In this document: positions 10,423 through 20,661 of the stretch, in pieces
How positions within the stretch are numbered: the stretch's first letter is position 1
How the letters are laid out: each line of letters begins with the position of its first letter
Assembly: GCA_905178155.1 (NCBI GenBank)
Contig: CAJINV010000011.1
Coordinates: 3,313,077 to 3,377,076, forward strand
Direction: 5' to 3'
Length of the DNA: 64,000 bases
Source of the DNA: Amoebophrya sp. A120
Taxonomy: Eukaryota; Sar; Dinophyceae; Syndiniales; Amoebophryaceae
Made by a program: the position numbers and the translations under genes
Notes under the pieces: model-generated
What the model saw: only the letters and a program-made list of their open reading frames with translations
Told to the model about the DNA's origin: nothing
The model's database searches: none

Positions 10423-13400
10423 ATGACCTCCTGCTTCGTGGCCCTTCTCCTTGCAGGTTCACAACTGCGGCTTGCAGGGGCAATTCATCAACGGTGTGGC
10501 GACTTGAGCGCGACGGTCCGGAATTCCTACGAAAGCGTGCACTGCGCCGGGTTCACATCGTGCAGCGGTTTCGGTTCCATGTCGGCGTCGACGTTCACGT
10601 ACCAGCTGGCGACTGTTACCAAGCTGTCGGGTAATCAAGGGTGGACCATCTCGCGTGGGGCCGCAGTTTACTATCCTACAATTCCGGAAGAAGAAACATT
10701 TATGCCGTCGTGTAAAAGCATACCCACGACCATGACCGCGGCGTAGTCACCAAGATGATTTTCATCATACAGTTATTTGCTAGGCAGCTGGTCCTCGAAA
10801 GGTTTTTTTCGAAACCAGTATGAGAAAGTTGGAGACGCAGTGTGCCATCGTCCTTGGCTGTGAAAGCTGCGTCAGCCCGAATCAAAGCACTTAGTCTGAT
10901 TTAAGTATGTAAAAAACATGGAAATATTGAATTATTTGCCAGATGACAGAAGCCTGCCACGGCCACGGGAAGCCGTATAAATATAGAAAAAGATGATGAG
11001 TAGATGCATGCCATATGCTGGACAACCTGGGAGACAGCATGTGGGTACGTTTTTACACAGGATCGCGATTTGTTTTTTTGAACAAGGCACTGTGGAAATT
11101 GAGTTTATTGAAGATGTGCGTCGAGGAGCTAACGAATTTCTTCGCTTGTTCACTAACAGCTCATCATCTTCGTACGTTGACCTGGCTCAGTATAATGGTG
11201 ACCAGTACTGCGCTTTCAAGTTCGGTGTAAAATGCGACGGATTGCAAAGTGATTGCAAACTGCCCGATCGTGCGCCGCGCCTGCATTGGCGTGAGTCGGC
11301 CTCTACCCTACAGGGCAGGTGGAAGATTCACTTCTATCCTGGTTCTGTTGTTCCACCGACGCCATCGAGGGCCGAACTGGCTTGTTCTCTGAGCACCACA
11401 ACTACGACCACGACCACCACCGCCGCCACGACTGCGACCACTACCACCGCTATGATCACAGTTACGAGGACCACGACTACGACGACCATGGTGTTGGTGA
11501 CAGATAATCCCACACCACGTCCGGTTTGCGTGGGTGTATCCTGCCCACTTGTGATCATCAGGCCCCAGTATACCGGGGGCAATGGTTGGTTTTTGGAGCG
11601 CGGCAACTCCGGGGCAAACGAAGCGGCTATGCATTGCAAATATCGAAGATCTAGGTCTGGAAGAGTGCAACTTGTCATGCTGTGATGTCTTGGGATTCTA
11701 ACAAAATCTGTATTTTTGCATGATGACCAGCGAGTACTAGATGAGTCCAGCTTGTTGTACTAGATGAGTCCAGCTTGTTGAGGGCATTGATTGTTTCATC
11801 TCCTATGCGAAACAATAGGCATAATTAGAAAGCCCTGTAATTGTAAAATAAATCTGTGAAGAAGATGCTACGCCATGAACTACAGGCATCACGGGTGGTC
11901 GTCATGCAAAACATGCATGAAAACAAGCCTGGCGATCTTCCACACCCAGACATTTTTGCAGTTGATAGCAGCTACCATTTATCTAACTGGCGGTGACCCT
12001 GCTTTTGAGCTGGTATTGTCCAAAGTGGATCTTGAGCCACCTAACGACACGTTGATCCTGCGATTCGGTGAACCTGAACCTGTGTCGTGGGATCTTCGTT
12101 CTTTAGTCCTCTCTGAGGGCCAAGGTCTCGTCTGGCCTCTGTCTGGCGCCTCTCCGCGCCTGGAGTGGTCTACCGGCGCCGAGACCCATATCATATGTAA
12201 AAACGTTCCCATGCCGCATAGTCAAGTTGGGAAAGCTGCAACACAAATCAGCAGGCTTTGGCCGTTCCTGTGCGCATGGGGCTCCGCATGAGAGGCATTT
12301 TAAGCATGCAGATTATAATTTGTATGACAACTATGGGGCTCTTTACACAGGAGAGCCCACAAGTCGGGCTGGCGGCTTCTGTACAAAAAGAAAATTTTAT
12401 CATGAGAAAAAATCCACTCTCCCCACAAGATTGAAATAACGAGATTTGTGACGTGGGATTTCGATTTCCGTAAAGCAAATCAACTTGTATTCCTAGCAAG
12501 CCAAGGGACGCAGTTGCGGCCTCGTTTGGAGGCTAATTTTCATGCTGTTTTCTGCTTCCAGTTGCAGCTTCCTGTCATGCTGAAAGCGCAAAGCCTTCCC
12601 ACGCCAGCCAGCACTACTACAGTGCACATCTTTAGTATATACTTGCCTTTTGCGATGGCAACGCCATTCGTGATCTTCACGCATCATGCTTCACAAAAAA
12701 TCACCGCTTCACTACGGGGAGGGGGGTTCTTTTTCCATTGTCATAAAGTTCGCCTGCTCCGGAGGATGACTCCGAGGACGATGGGACGACGATTCTGATC
12801 GTCGTTGCCGCCTGCGTCGGCGGTTTTTGTGTTCTCGGCGGTGTCGCTTTCGGGGTTCAGACCGTGATGGCACACCACCGGCCGGAAGCCTACATCGGCG
12901 CGGCAGAACGAGCGAGCCAGGTGGTTACCCTCGACTTGTCGAAACCTCCCTCGGCACCCAGCGTCGTTCCGGCGCCCGGTTTGACAATGGGGAACAAGAA
13001 GAAGTTTGTGGTTAGCCGCAAAGCTCTATCCCCGGTAAAAACTACGTCCCCACGACGACCCCATAATCAAGAAGTTTAGAAATCTGCAACACAATAAATT
13101 CAGAAGTTTTGGGCATCTCGCATGACAAGTTCCGCTCTACTGCATAGTGCGTGCAACTGAACAAGGGTAAGTAGGCCTAGCACGACCGTCACAAATCTGT
13201 CTCCTTAATATCGTGTGATGTACAACAGCATTACGAATGCCAAAGTACAACTGAAAATCATGCCTCTCATGAGGACAACGACAAGCGCTCTTGCAATTGC
13301 GAATCTGCATTGCAGCTCTGGGAGGTGGGTGTGGGCTCCGTTTTTTTTCCGGATAAGCACTCGAGGAGGAGATGCGGGCTGTGCAGTGGGCGGCCTCGCC

Positions 13401-15057
13401 ACGGGAGGAGGAGTTGGAGCTTATCAAAAGGAAAGATTCCGCCCCCTCCACATATCAAAAGGAAGTTTCTGATGCTGGATTTGCGTTGTACGCAAATCTG
13501 CTCTGTCTTGCAGAAAGAGCTTGGCGGCATTCGCATTGTTCATGCCTGTTTGGGTATAATAATAATGCAGATGATGGTGCCTGAATAAAGAGTTCTCCGT
13601 TTGATGAAAACCCTATATGCATCAGGAAGAACTACTGGACCTTCCGTGGATGGTGCGTGGGGGCGCTTTTCATTGTAATACAACTCGCCATGGTGGGCGC
13701 AGGGGCGGGCCCGCACGCGGAGGGGGAGGCCGCTTTCTGGGAGGAGGATGCGGGAGAGGACTACGGCGTTTCTCGGCCGGGCCGGACGACCGAGCCGCGG
13801 GGCGGGAGGAAAAGCAGTCGGACGAAGAAAAACAAAGGCCGCCGGGGCTCCGCTCTTAAAGCACAGTCTCGGGAGCACGCCGCAGCGACATATCATGGGG
13901 ACGAGCAGGAAGACTTCTATTGGGCCGCTGCAGAAGTAAGCGGGGCCACATTATGCAGTGCAAATATTGTCGAAAATAAAGTCTCCCGGAAATAAAGTGC
14001 AAGGTCGATGTCATGCTCGGCTAGCTTGACTCTCAACTCAGCGATCAGTCATGCGCATTACTTACCTCAAGGCCGCATTTTCCTGTCATGCAGAACAGCC
14101 AACACCCAGCAACTCAGAGATGTTTTGGTCATGTTGGGTCGCCAATTGCCGTATGATCCTCGTGATTCGCCAACCCGCATCACAAGTTTCCAGGCCCAGA
14201 CTTCTTTGCAATGGATACACGGACTCCCAGTACCAGGACTGGGGAGACGAGGTGGAGGGTTGGGGATATTATAGTGAAAAATGCCCCCCACCCCTGAAAT
14301 TGTAGAAATTTGTGATGCGAAGTTTCCAAATGAAATTCTTTTGTCATGCATGAAAGGAGTATGAATCTTTCTGATGCAGAGTCTAGGCGTATATCGCATC
14401 GCTTGCATGACAAGCGCCGCTCTTGCTGGGGTCTTTTGCAATACAAATTTTTGCAATTCACGATGGGAAACCTGTCATGCTGATAGATGCAAGAGGGCGA
14501 ATGTTTCATTTGGAAAGGTTTGCAATACAAATGTTCCCAACTTCGGGGGTGGGGGCATTTTTCATTGTGATAGGGGAGGCCCCTTATCCTGAGTAAAAAC
14601 GTCTCCACTTCTTCCGCGCATAGTCACGATGGTGACCTTGCTTTACTTAAATCAACAAGGTTTGGCCGTTGCGCATAACAATAAATTTTTGCGGCGAGGA
14701 GGAGCAAATTTACTCGTATTCAGGTAGAAGTGCAGCCGCATCAGAACAAAGCGATCACCTTTGATTTCCCAGTGATTTCAGCATGACAAGAACCTCCCAG
14801 ATCATAGCATTTGAAAAAAGTGCTCCTTATGGAGCTGCGCCTGAGAAGCGTCTTACTAGGTCTGCAGATTTGCATGACAAGTAAGGGGGAGGTAGGAACG
14901 TTTTTCTTTTTGCTTGGGACACCTTTCGCCGGGGACCTACGTCGCTTCGAAAACCATTCGTGGCGCTTCTGGTAGGACGCCGAGGGAGAAAATGCCGTCC
15001 GCGCGGGGGCAGAAAAAGGAAAAGCCTCGCAAGCAGGGGGCCTCTTCTCGGGTGTGA
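10423..15057 (+). CDS. Type I membrane protein with two CUB-like modules and Thr-rich linker
   Basis: Ten exons: 10423-10700, 11070-11627, 11973-12188, 12360-12397, 12751-13026, 13361-13421, 13686-13951, 14223-14266, 14578-14584 and 14927-15057 (1875 nt, 624 residues, TGA). The start was chosen because MTSCFVALLLAGSQLRLAGA is a clean signal peptide; the frame is open upstream to 10246. Ectodomain: a Cys-containing first module ending APRLHW..GRWKIHFYP, a Thr-rich mucin-like linker (about residues 200-235), and a second module (FELVLSKVDLEPPNDTLILRFGE to SPRLEW..SGWRLLYKK). Both resemble CUB folds by eye, without a profile search. One membrane span (TILIVVAACVGGFCVLGGVAFG, about 372-395) precedes a basic, Ser/Arg/Lys-rich cytoplasmic tail of about 230 residues. 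In a parasite such a protein could act in host contact or signalling, but that is inference. All nine introns are introners. Confidence 0.8.
10701..11064. mobile_element. Introner, family IE-3
   Basis: 364 bp. Left TATGCCGTCGTGTAAAAGC, right GTACGTTTTTACACAGGATC. The TSD is poorly preserved (acatt/gcgat), but the frame is kept (EEETF joins CFFEQGT). Confidence 0.75.
11628..11967. mobile_element. Introner, family IE-1, with internal 23-bp tandem duplication
   Basis: 340 bp, TSD gcggc/gcagc. Inside, the 23-bp unit at 11735-11757 is repeated exactly at 11758-11780. Confidence 0.88.
12189..12354. mobile_element. Short introner, IE-3
   Basis: Only 166 bp. Left TATCATATGTAAAAACGTTC; the right end GGGGCTCTTTACACAGGAGA is diverged and ends in AGA rather than ATA. 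TSD accca/gccca. Confidence 0.75.
12398..12745. mobile_element. Introner, family IE-2
   Basis: 348 bp. Left TATCATGAGAAAAAATCC, right GGGGAGGGGGGTTCTTTTTC, ending CATA. TSD aattt/aagtt. It lies just before the transmembrane-coding exon. Confidence 0.82.
13027..13355. mobile_element. Introner, family IE-3
   Basis: 329 bp. Left TATCCCCGGTAAAAACTACG, right CCGTTTTTTTTCCGGATA. TSD agctc/agcac. Confidence 0.82.
13422..13680. mobile_element. Introner, family IE-2
   Basis: 259 bp. Left TATCAAAAGGAAAGATTCC, right GGGGGCGCTTTTCATTGTAATA. TSD gagct/caact, partly eroded. Confidence 0.8.
13952..14217. mobile_element. Introner, family IE-1
   Basis: 266 bp. Left TATGCAGTGCAAATATTG, right TTCTTTGCAATGGATA. 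TSD cacat/cacgg. Confidence 0.8.
14267..14572. mobile_element. Introner, IE-2-like
   Basis: 306 bp with exact TSD gggga. Left TATTATAGTGAAAAATGCCC, right GGGGCATTTTTCATTGTGATA. It forms the left border of a 7-nt exon. Confidence 0.85.
14578..14584 (+). other. 7-nt micro-exon between two introners
   Basis: The bases ggcccct, between introners 14267-14572 and 14585-14921, are needed to keep the frame of the CUB-like membrane protein (G-G-P-S). Skipping them would shift the frame. Confidence 0.7.
14585..14921. mobile_element. Introner, family IE-3
   Basis: 337 bp. Left TATCCTGAGTAAAAACGTC. The right end AACGTTTTTCTTTTTGCTT is diverged and ends GACA. TSD cccct/ccttt. Confidence 0.75.
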
Positions 15058-16720
15058 CCTTTTTTTTTTATCAAATTTCGACCTGTGAATGTGAAAATGG
15101 AAACGAAAATAAAAGTAATATTTTCTGCTAAAATTGGGACATGCACATGGGACAACGAAGAAGAGGGTAGTAGTCATTGAGTTATTTTGATAAACCTAAG
15201 CAACGTACATCTGTAATACTACCGATGATCTTGTTGGCACTTGCAGGCGATGAGCACTAGTGTTGTTTTCGAAAAAGTGCGAAATACATGATCTGACTTT
15301 TTTATCTCACGATCTATCCCATTCGCATTCACAAGTAAAAAGTCTTGCAGCATCCGTTTTATGTTGCTTCATTTGTATTTATTGTCAGTGTAGTTAAGTA
15401 GTGAAAGTAACAAGTAGTATGGCGTCTACGTGCACCGACAGACTTCACGCCACACCGACTTTCTCTCATCCACTTGCAGCCTTTCACGAGCTTCTAATAT
15501 TTTTGCGTTTATTGTTTGTTCTGTTTGTCTTTGTACCGATTCAATTCTTTTTCTTCTGACATGCACATAGAATTATGTAATTGCGACAGACGTGTTGCGG
15601 CTACGCACCCCCCCGGCCCCCGCGAAGTCAGGTCCCATGCCGGTGATCCTGGGGCGGCCACTGGGGAAGCGCCTGGGGTTTGCGACAGGACCGCTGGAAA
15701 CCATACCACAGACTCCCTTAACCTAGAGTATAGTAGTAGCGTTGCTGCTACGCAAGCAACTTTTTCTGTAGTATGCTGTTGTGATGTGGCCAGGATTTTC
15801 ATTTTGCAGAGACGAGAACACCGGACCAGGTTTGAATCTCTCCAGTACTATTCGGTTCAAAAATCACTCTATGATGTCGCTTCCCTGAAGATTTTTCGGC
15901 AAGGTGGACGCCGAAGTAGGCACGATAGGTTACGTGTCCTCCAGAGGCACTTTTTTATAACGTTCGTAACAAGCTTCGGTCCGTCGTCATCCTGTCGTCG
16001 AGGTGCATAATAGATGTACTACATCGGAGGTAAAAAATATTTAATTTCGTAGTTGTCGTACTCGTATCCAAAGTAGATGATCTAATTCATCATCGTGCGA
16101 GAAATATCACACAGTAGAAAGGAAATATCGTGCAAAAAAGTCATCGTGCAGAAACGAAATATTATCGTGCGAAATTGATAATACAGAACCATGTGCAACA
16201 AGAACTATTGTGCCATGAGTTTTGCTGTATGCACACTGTTATATATAAAAATCGGTATTGTGAATACGATTACGATCGGTACTTATCGTTGTGGAAAAAT
16301 GAAGTAAGGCTTACCAGCGAAAGCGAGCCGTGGATGGTTTACGTTTTCTTGTTTCCAACACCACATCTAGGACCTCTGCCAAAACCACCTATCACCCCCC
16401 CATAGTCTGATTCCCCCCCAGGAATAGAGTTTGATATCATGATGTTTTAGCTGCATGCAACTACATTTAGTACAAGCTCTCCCTCGACGTCCCTCATTTT
16501 TTCCCTTATTTCAAGCACTCTCACGAAGCGAGATATTCTTGTCTTGTTACAGTACGGCATTCAGAGCCAGAAGTTGTTGTGCTTTGCCAAATAAAAGAAG
16601 AAGAAGAAGAACAAATCAAGTAAAAATCCATGAGCCGGCTTTTGTAAGCTGACTGCCTTTTATTTCTACCTGTACATCACACTGTAGGCGGTTGTAGTAT
16701 TAAGTACTTCTTCTAGCGAC
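15058..16720. other. Intergenic, about 1.66 kb
   Basis: No supported gene. The 164-residue frame at 15516-16010 shows no domain, mixed codon use and several runs atypical of this genome, so it is not annotated. Confidence 0.5.
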
Positions 16721-19315
16721 ATGAATCCCATCCGGTTTTTGCAGGTCAACTCATACGGCAGCAGCCCGTGGGGCAAGGGTATCCACTGCAAATATCGATC
16801 TGGGTCTAGAAAGTTGCAATGCGGGACTGTGAGCAATGATAGGCGCGCTCTTGCAAAAATACGCATGATCCAACAAGCATGACCAACTTGGGAGCTGCTA
16901 TAAATAGGCTGTGTCTATGAATCATTCCGCATGTTGTTGCAGGCAAAGCATGTTCTTGCATGGCCCAACCAAGAGAAAAATTTCTTCGTACTTCTCAGGA
17001 GGCGCCATTGCTCATTCGATCCGTTCACTCGTTGATTCCTGTGCAACAACATGCATCAGAGAGTCTGGTATGTCATGGCAGCCGCAATGTTAGCATATAT
17101 GACCAGCTCTAGTACAACTTTCAGGGCCCAGAAATAGCAAATATTTGCGATCCATAAGTGGCTGCCCGGCGGTGTGCATGCACCTGGAGCAGGCGGTGCA
17201 CCACAACGTAACGGATGCGCAGAAGCTGCAGATGGCGCAGGAGTACCTCGCTGGAGGGGCGGGCGGGTGCAAGGAAGTGGCCTTCATCACGCTGCGGGCC
17301 GGGAAAAACTTCCATTTCCAGGTGTTCGACGCGACGGGGGAGCTAAAGATGCCCCTGCACGAAAGGAGCATCATCGCCGCGGCGCACACGTATAAATGAT
17401 TTTTGATTTTATTGCCTTTTCATGCACCACGCCACGACAACAAAAATGATAAACATTGTTCTTCCGCCACAGCCCTAGTTGTACTCAGCATCTTTTCTCC
17501 CACAAGAAATTATGCATGCTGTTCCTCCATGGTTGTTCAGGTTTTGCCATGAGCTGTCGTGCGTGTTCAGTGTAGTTTGATACGGTATTAAAGTTGCTTG
17601 TCAAAAAATAAAATGATTTTAGTTCTCGTTATCTGGTACTACGATGAACATCAGGATCTACCGTGGCGTGGGGCCTAACGCCGCTGCGCCGGGGAGCAAA
17701 CCAAAACCCGTGATGATCTTTGACACGACCGCCGGCCCGGCCACGATGGTGGTAAAGCGCGTCGCCGTCGACCTCGGCAGCCGCATGCTCCACCGCTACG
17801 AGATTAAACTTCCCTGTTTGCGCGGTAGGAAAATCCTCGAGCCCGTGACCAACCCCGAGTCGCCGCTGGGCGCCTACCTGTTCGAGTGCCTCTACTCCGT
17901 GGGAAAGTTTAATCCGCCGGTAGTGGCGAAAGATGACGCGGTATCCTGAGTACTAAAAACGGCGCCCGTAGAAGTCAGTGCTTACCCCGTAGTCAAGATC
18001 ATAGGAAATGTGCATAAAAAGACAAATCGAGAGCTAATACTGTTGGGTGGTCTACTTCCGCGTCACAAGTTTGTTTTCGCTATGCACTGTAAGTAGTCGA
18101 GTGCCTAGCTAGTAGTAGCCCAGTAGACGCGAGGAGGACGAGGACGTCACAGATCCAATTGCCTTTTATAGGCTGATCTACGCATTTGATGTTCTTGACA
18201 CATAAGTTTCACGAAACACGACTTGAAATAAATGCGTCACATAATGTTGGGGCTGCGCGCGAAGAGCCTGTGGTATGCAGGTTCGCATGGAGTAGATGAC
18301 ATCAAACATGGGGTAAGTACAACTAAAAAGTACAGGCGGACGTTTATTTTCCTCAGGATACCCTGGGCCAAAGAAGACCAATAGGTTCGCTGCCAGGTCA
18401 GAGATTAGGGCGGAAAACACGTTAGCGTTCAAGGGATTGGCCAACAAGGCCGCCTCGAAAGTTGTCGAGGCAAACAGCGGAAATAAAACAGACGACAGAG
18501 ACGACGGCCCCGTGGAAATACCGTTCTTGCCCACGGAAGGGTCAAAAAGTAACCACGCCTTGGTCCTGCTCTACGCATCAGAGGAAGCAATACGGAAAAT
18601 GAAATTCGATTGCGACAGGTACAGAGACTATGCTGATGAAATGTTGACTTTATTGATGTTGAGCGCGCAGCACCTATTGTTCTTTGGTACAAGAACCGTT
18701 CTTGCTGCTTTTATTTACGATTTATCCGTACTACCAGCGGTCTTTCCTTTATTTTCGAGCATCGTCAGAGACTTTTGGATACTATTCTATACTTTTGTGC
18801 GGCCTATGGTATGAAAATTACCTGAACAATCAAATAATATCGTCCTGAAAAATTATACAATCCCCACGACATGATCCTCCAGGTATGTGAAGGAAGTGGA
18901 GGCCAATCCAAGTACAAAGCTGAACGTGGGCTACATCGTCGCGACTGCCCCGTCGAAATCGGGGAAAACGGACGAGGGCGAGGACTGTACCTTCGTCACC
19001 CGGGTGTTCGACGGGAGCACGGGCGAGGAGCAGGAGGCCACCGGGTCGGTGATGAGCACGCTGATGCCGTTTTGGAACGAGAAGCTGCAGGAGCCGAAGC
19101 TTTTTAACTGGCAGCTGTCCCCGCGGAAAGCGCACATCGTCGCGGAGATTGGGCCGAACCAGGGCAAGGTGGCGGGGGACCCGGACGACGAGTTTAACGA
19201 CGCGAAGGACCAGGTCCTCATGTCGGGCGTCGTCACAGCGTGCTGGGAGGGCATGATCCCCGAAGAGCTCTTCAACCCAGAAGCGGTCCTCGACCAAAAA
19301 GGGAGAAGAGGATAG
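16721..19315 (+). CDS. PhzF-family (phenazine biosynthesis-like) protein
   Basis: Exons 16721-16779, 17162-17389, 17655-17941, 18366-18618 and 18883-19315 (1260 nt, 419 residues, TAG). PhzF proteins have two similar diaminopimelate-epimerase-fold halves and mostly act as isomerases of unknown substrate. Visible matches: the N-terminal strand IRFLQVNSYGSSPWGKGCPAVC; CKEVAFI carrying the conserved active-site Glu (about residue 57); HERSIIAAAHT where GHATLAAAH is usual, so the Gly is replaced; VMIFDTTAG; and EATGSVMSTLMPFW where DPATGSA is usual, so the Asp is replaced. Two key positions are therefore altered and activity is uncertain. Introns are of mixed kind: introners at 16780 and 17942, GT-AG introns at 17390-17654 and 18619-18882. 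A stretch near residues 200-270 (KKTNRFAARSEIRA..) has no PhzF counterpart. Confidence 0.8.
16780..17156. mobile_element. Introner, family IE-1
   Basis: 377 bp. Left TATCCACTGCAAATATCG, right AAATATTTGCGATCCATA. TSD aaggg/agtgg. It lies between GKG and CPAVC of the PhzF N-terminus. Confidence 0.82.
17942..18360. mobile_element. Introner, family IE-3
   Basis: 419 bp. Left TATCCTGAGTACTAAAAACG, right CGTTTATTTTCCTCAGGATA. TSD cgcgg/ccctg is weak. Longest IE-3 copy without a nested insert. Confidence 0.78.
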
Positions 19316-20661
19316 AAATTTCAGTAGTTCGCTGCACAGTACTCGAGGAAATTATTCACCTGCACGCCGTCGACCATGTTGACGACCAAAATTAATCGAT
19401 TCTAAGGAAAAAATTATCGCTGTCACCTCCTGATGCGAGGAGGGCAGCTGCTGTGAAAAGAAATACGTATCTTCGATTTTGAAATAGTACACAACATGTT
19501 CATATTTCACTATTGTTGTGTCGTAGTATGATTTTTAGCTTCTTCAAAAGGAGCGTTTCACTTTTATAGTGCACGCACAGTATAGATATAGTTTCTCTGG
19601 TCCCCCTTTGATCTTTTGGTTGATTCACTTCCATATCATACCCTGACCCACACGACCCAAAGATCACAGTCGTTTTGTTCTTTTGATATTTTTCTACTTC
19701 AACCCCTAAAGCAAAGGAAAAAGCTACTTTTCACAAAAATAACTCTCGCTTCTGTTAGTATGTATCTTTGATGCACAGTGCTTTTTTCCGCGATTCTCAT
19801 GCTAATTTATTCTCTCTCATAACATGAAACACTATTTGCCAACATTTTTCCAGCAAGTCGAATCGAATAGAAAATCTGTTATTTTTGAAATAGAGCATCA
19901 GCACAACAGGTTCAGCTTCTTTCGGCTCGCACAGAGCACATTGACAGATTTTGTCGCAGGAGCCGACTTGTTAGTTCGTGGTCGTAGTCGTGTCATGGTT
20001 TCTACTACTCTGAGAGAAAGAGTTGGTTTCGCTTTGGGAGGGACCGTCGAGCGCCGTGCAAGAGCGTTAAGATATCATACGTCTCTGCTGAGTTGTGACT
20101 CAGGTTCGTGCTGCACACCGGTTGGCAGCGATGTAGCTGTCGGTTTCCGTTGTACTACACACGAGCAGATGTAGTTCGAAAGATGACTCGTCTTTCCTCT
20201 TTCGAGCAGCAAGAGCCGCGGCATTGAGTAGAAAAGGGACATAGTTTTTGAAAAGTCCAGGAACCACGTATAGCAGACAGAGAACCACGGCCCGGAAGAA
20301 TATTAGTTTGCTCAAAAGATACATTATACCCTTGTTGCCCCCGCCTCCACCTCCTTGTGCCTGTCCCAACCTGCCGCTTCCACCAGCCGACGCAGCTTTT
20401 ACCGGGCGATATTTTTTCGACATCCGGTAGTTCCTTCGCAGTTCCCGCACAAGAATTAGTAAGTACTTGGTTTGCCTCGTTCCGCCGTCTTTCCACGCCG
20501 TGAACGACATTCCGTGCTGAAGATCATGGAGTACTACGACGAGTAAAAGTTGCAAAGAACCTCCACCCTCGTAGTCACGTGTACTCTTTTCCGGTCTACT
20601 ACTCCTGTCTACGCAAGAACGCCAAGGCCAGCACGTCGATTCCTTTTGGACCACCGCCCAC
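19316..20661. other. Intergenic, about 1.35 kb
   Basis: No gene supported. The long antisense frame reaching into 20100-20876 overlaps the opposite exon and is Gly/Leu-rich without recognisable domains. Confidence 0.5.

Noticed and set aside
11308-11678. Antisense frames opposite the Thr-rich linker.
   Set aside because: Simple mirror of the ACN repeat; valine- or arginine-rich with no conserved sequence.
15516-16010. 164-residue + strand frame as a separate gene.
   Set aside because: No domain, poor codon bias, no introner or neighbouring exon structure to support it.
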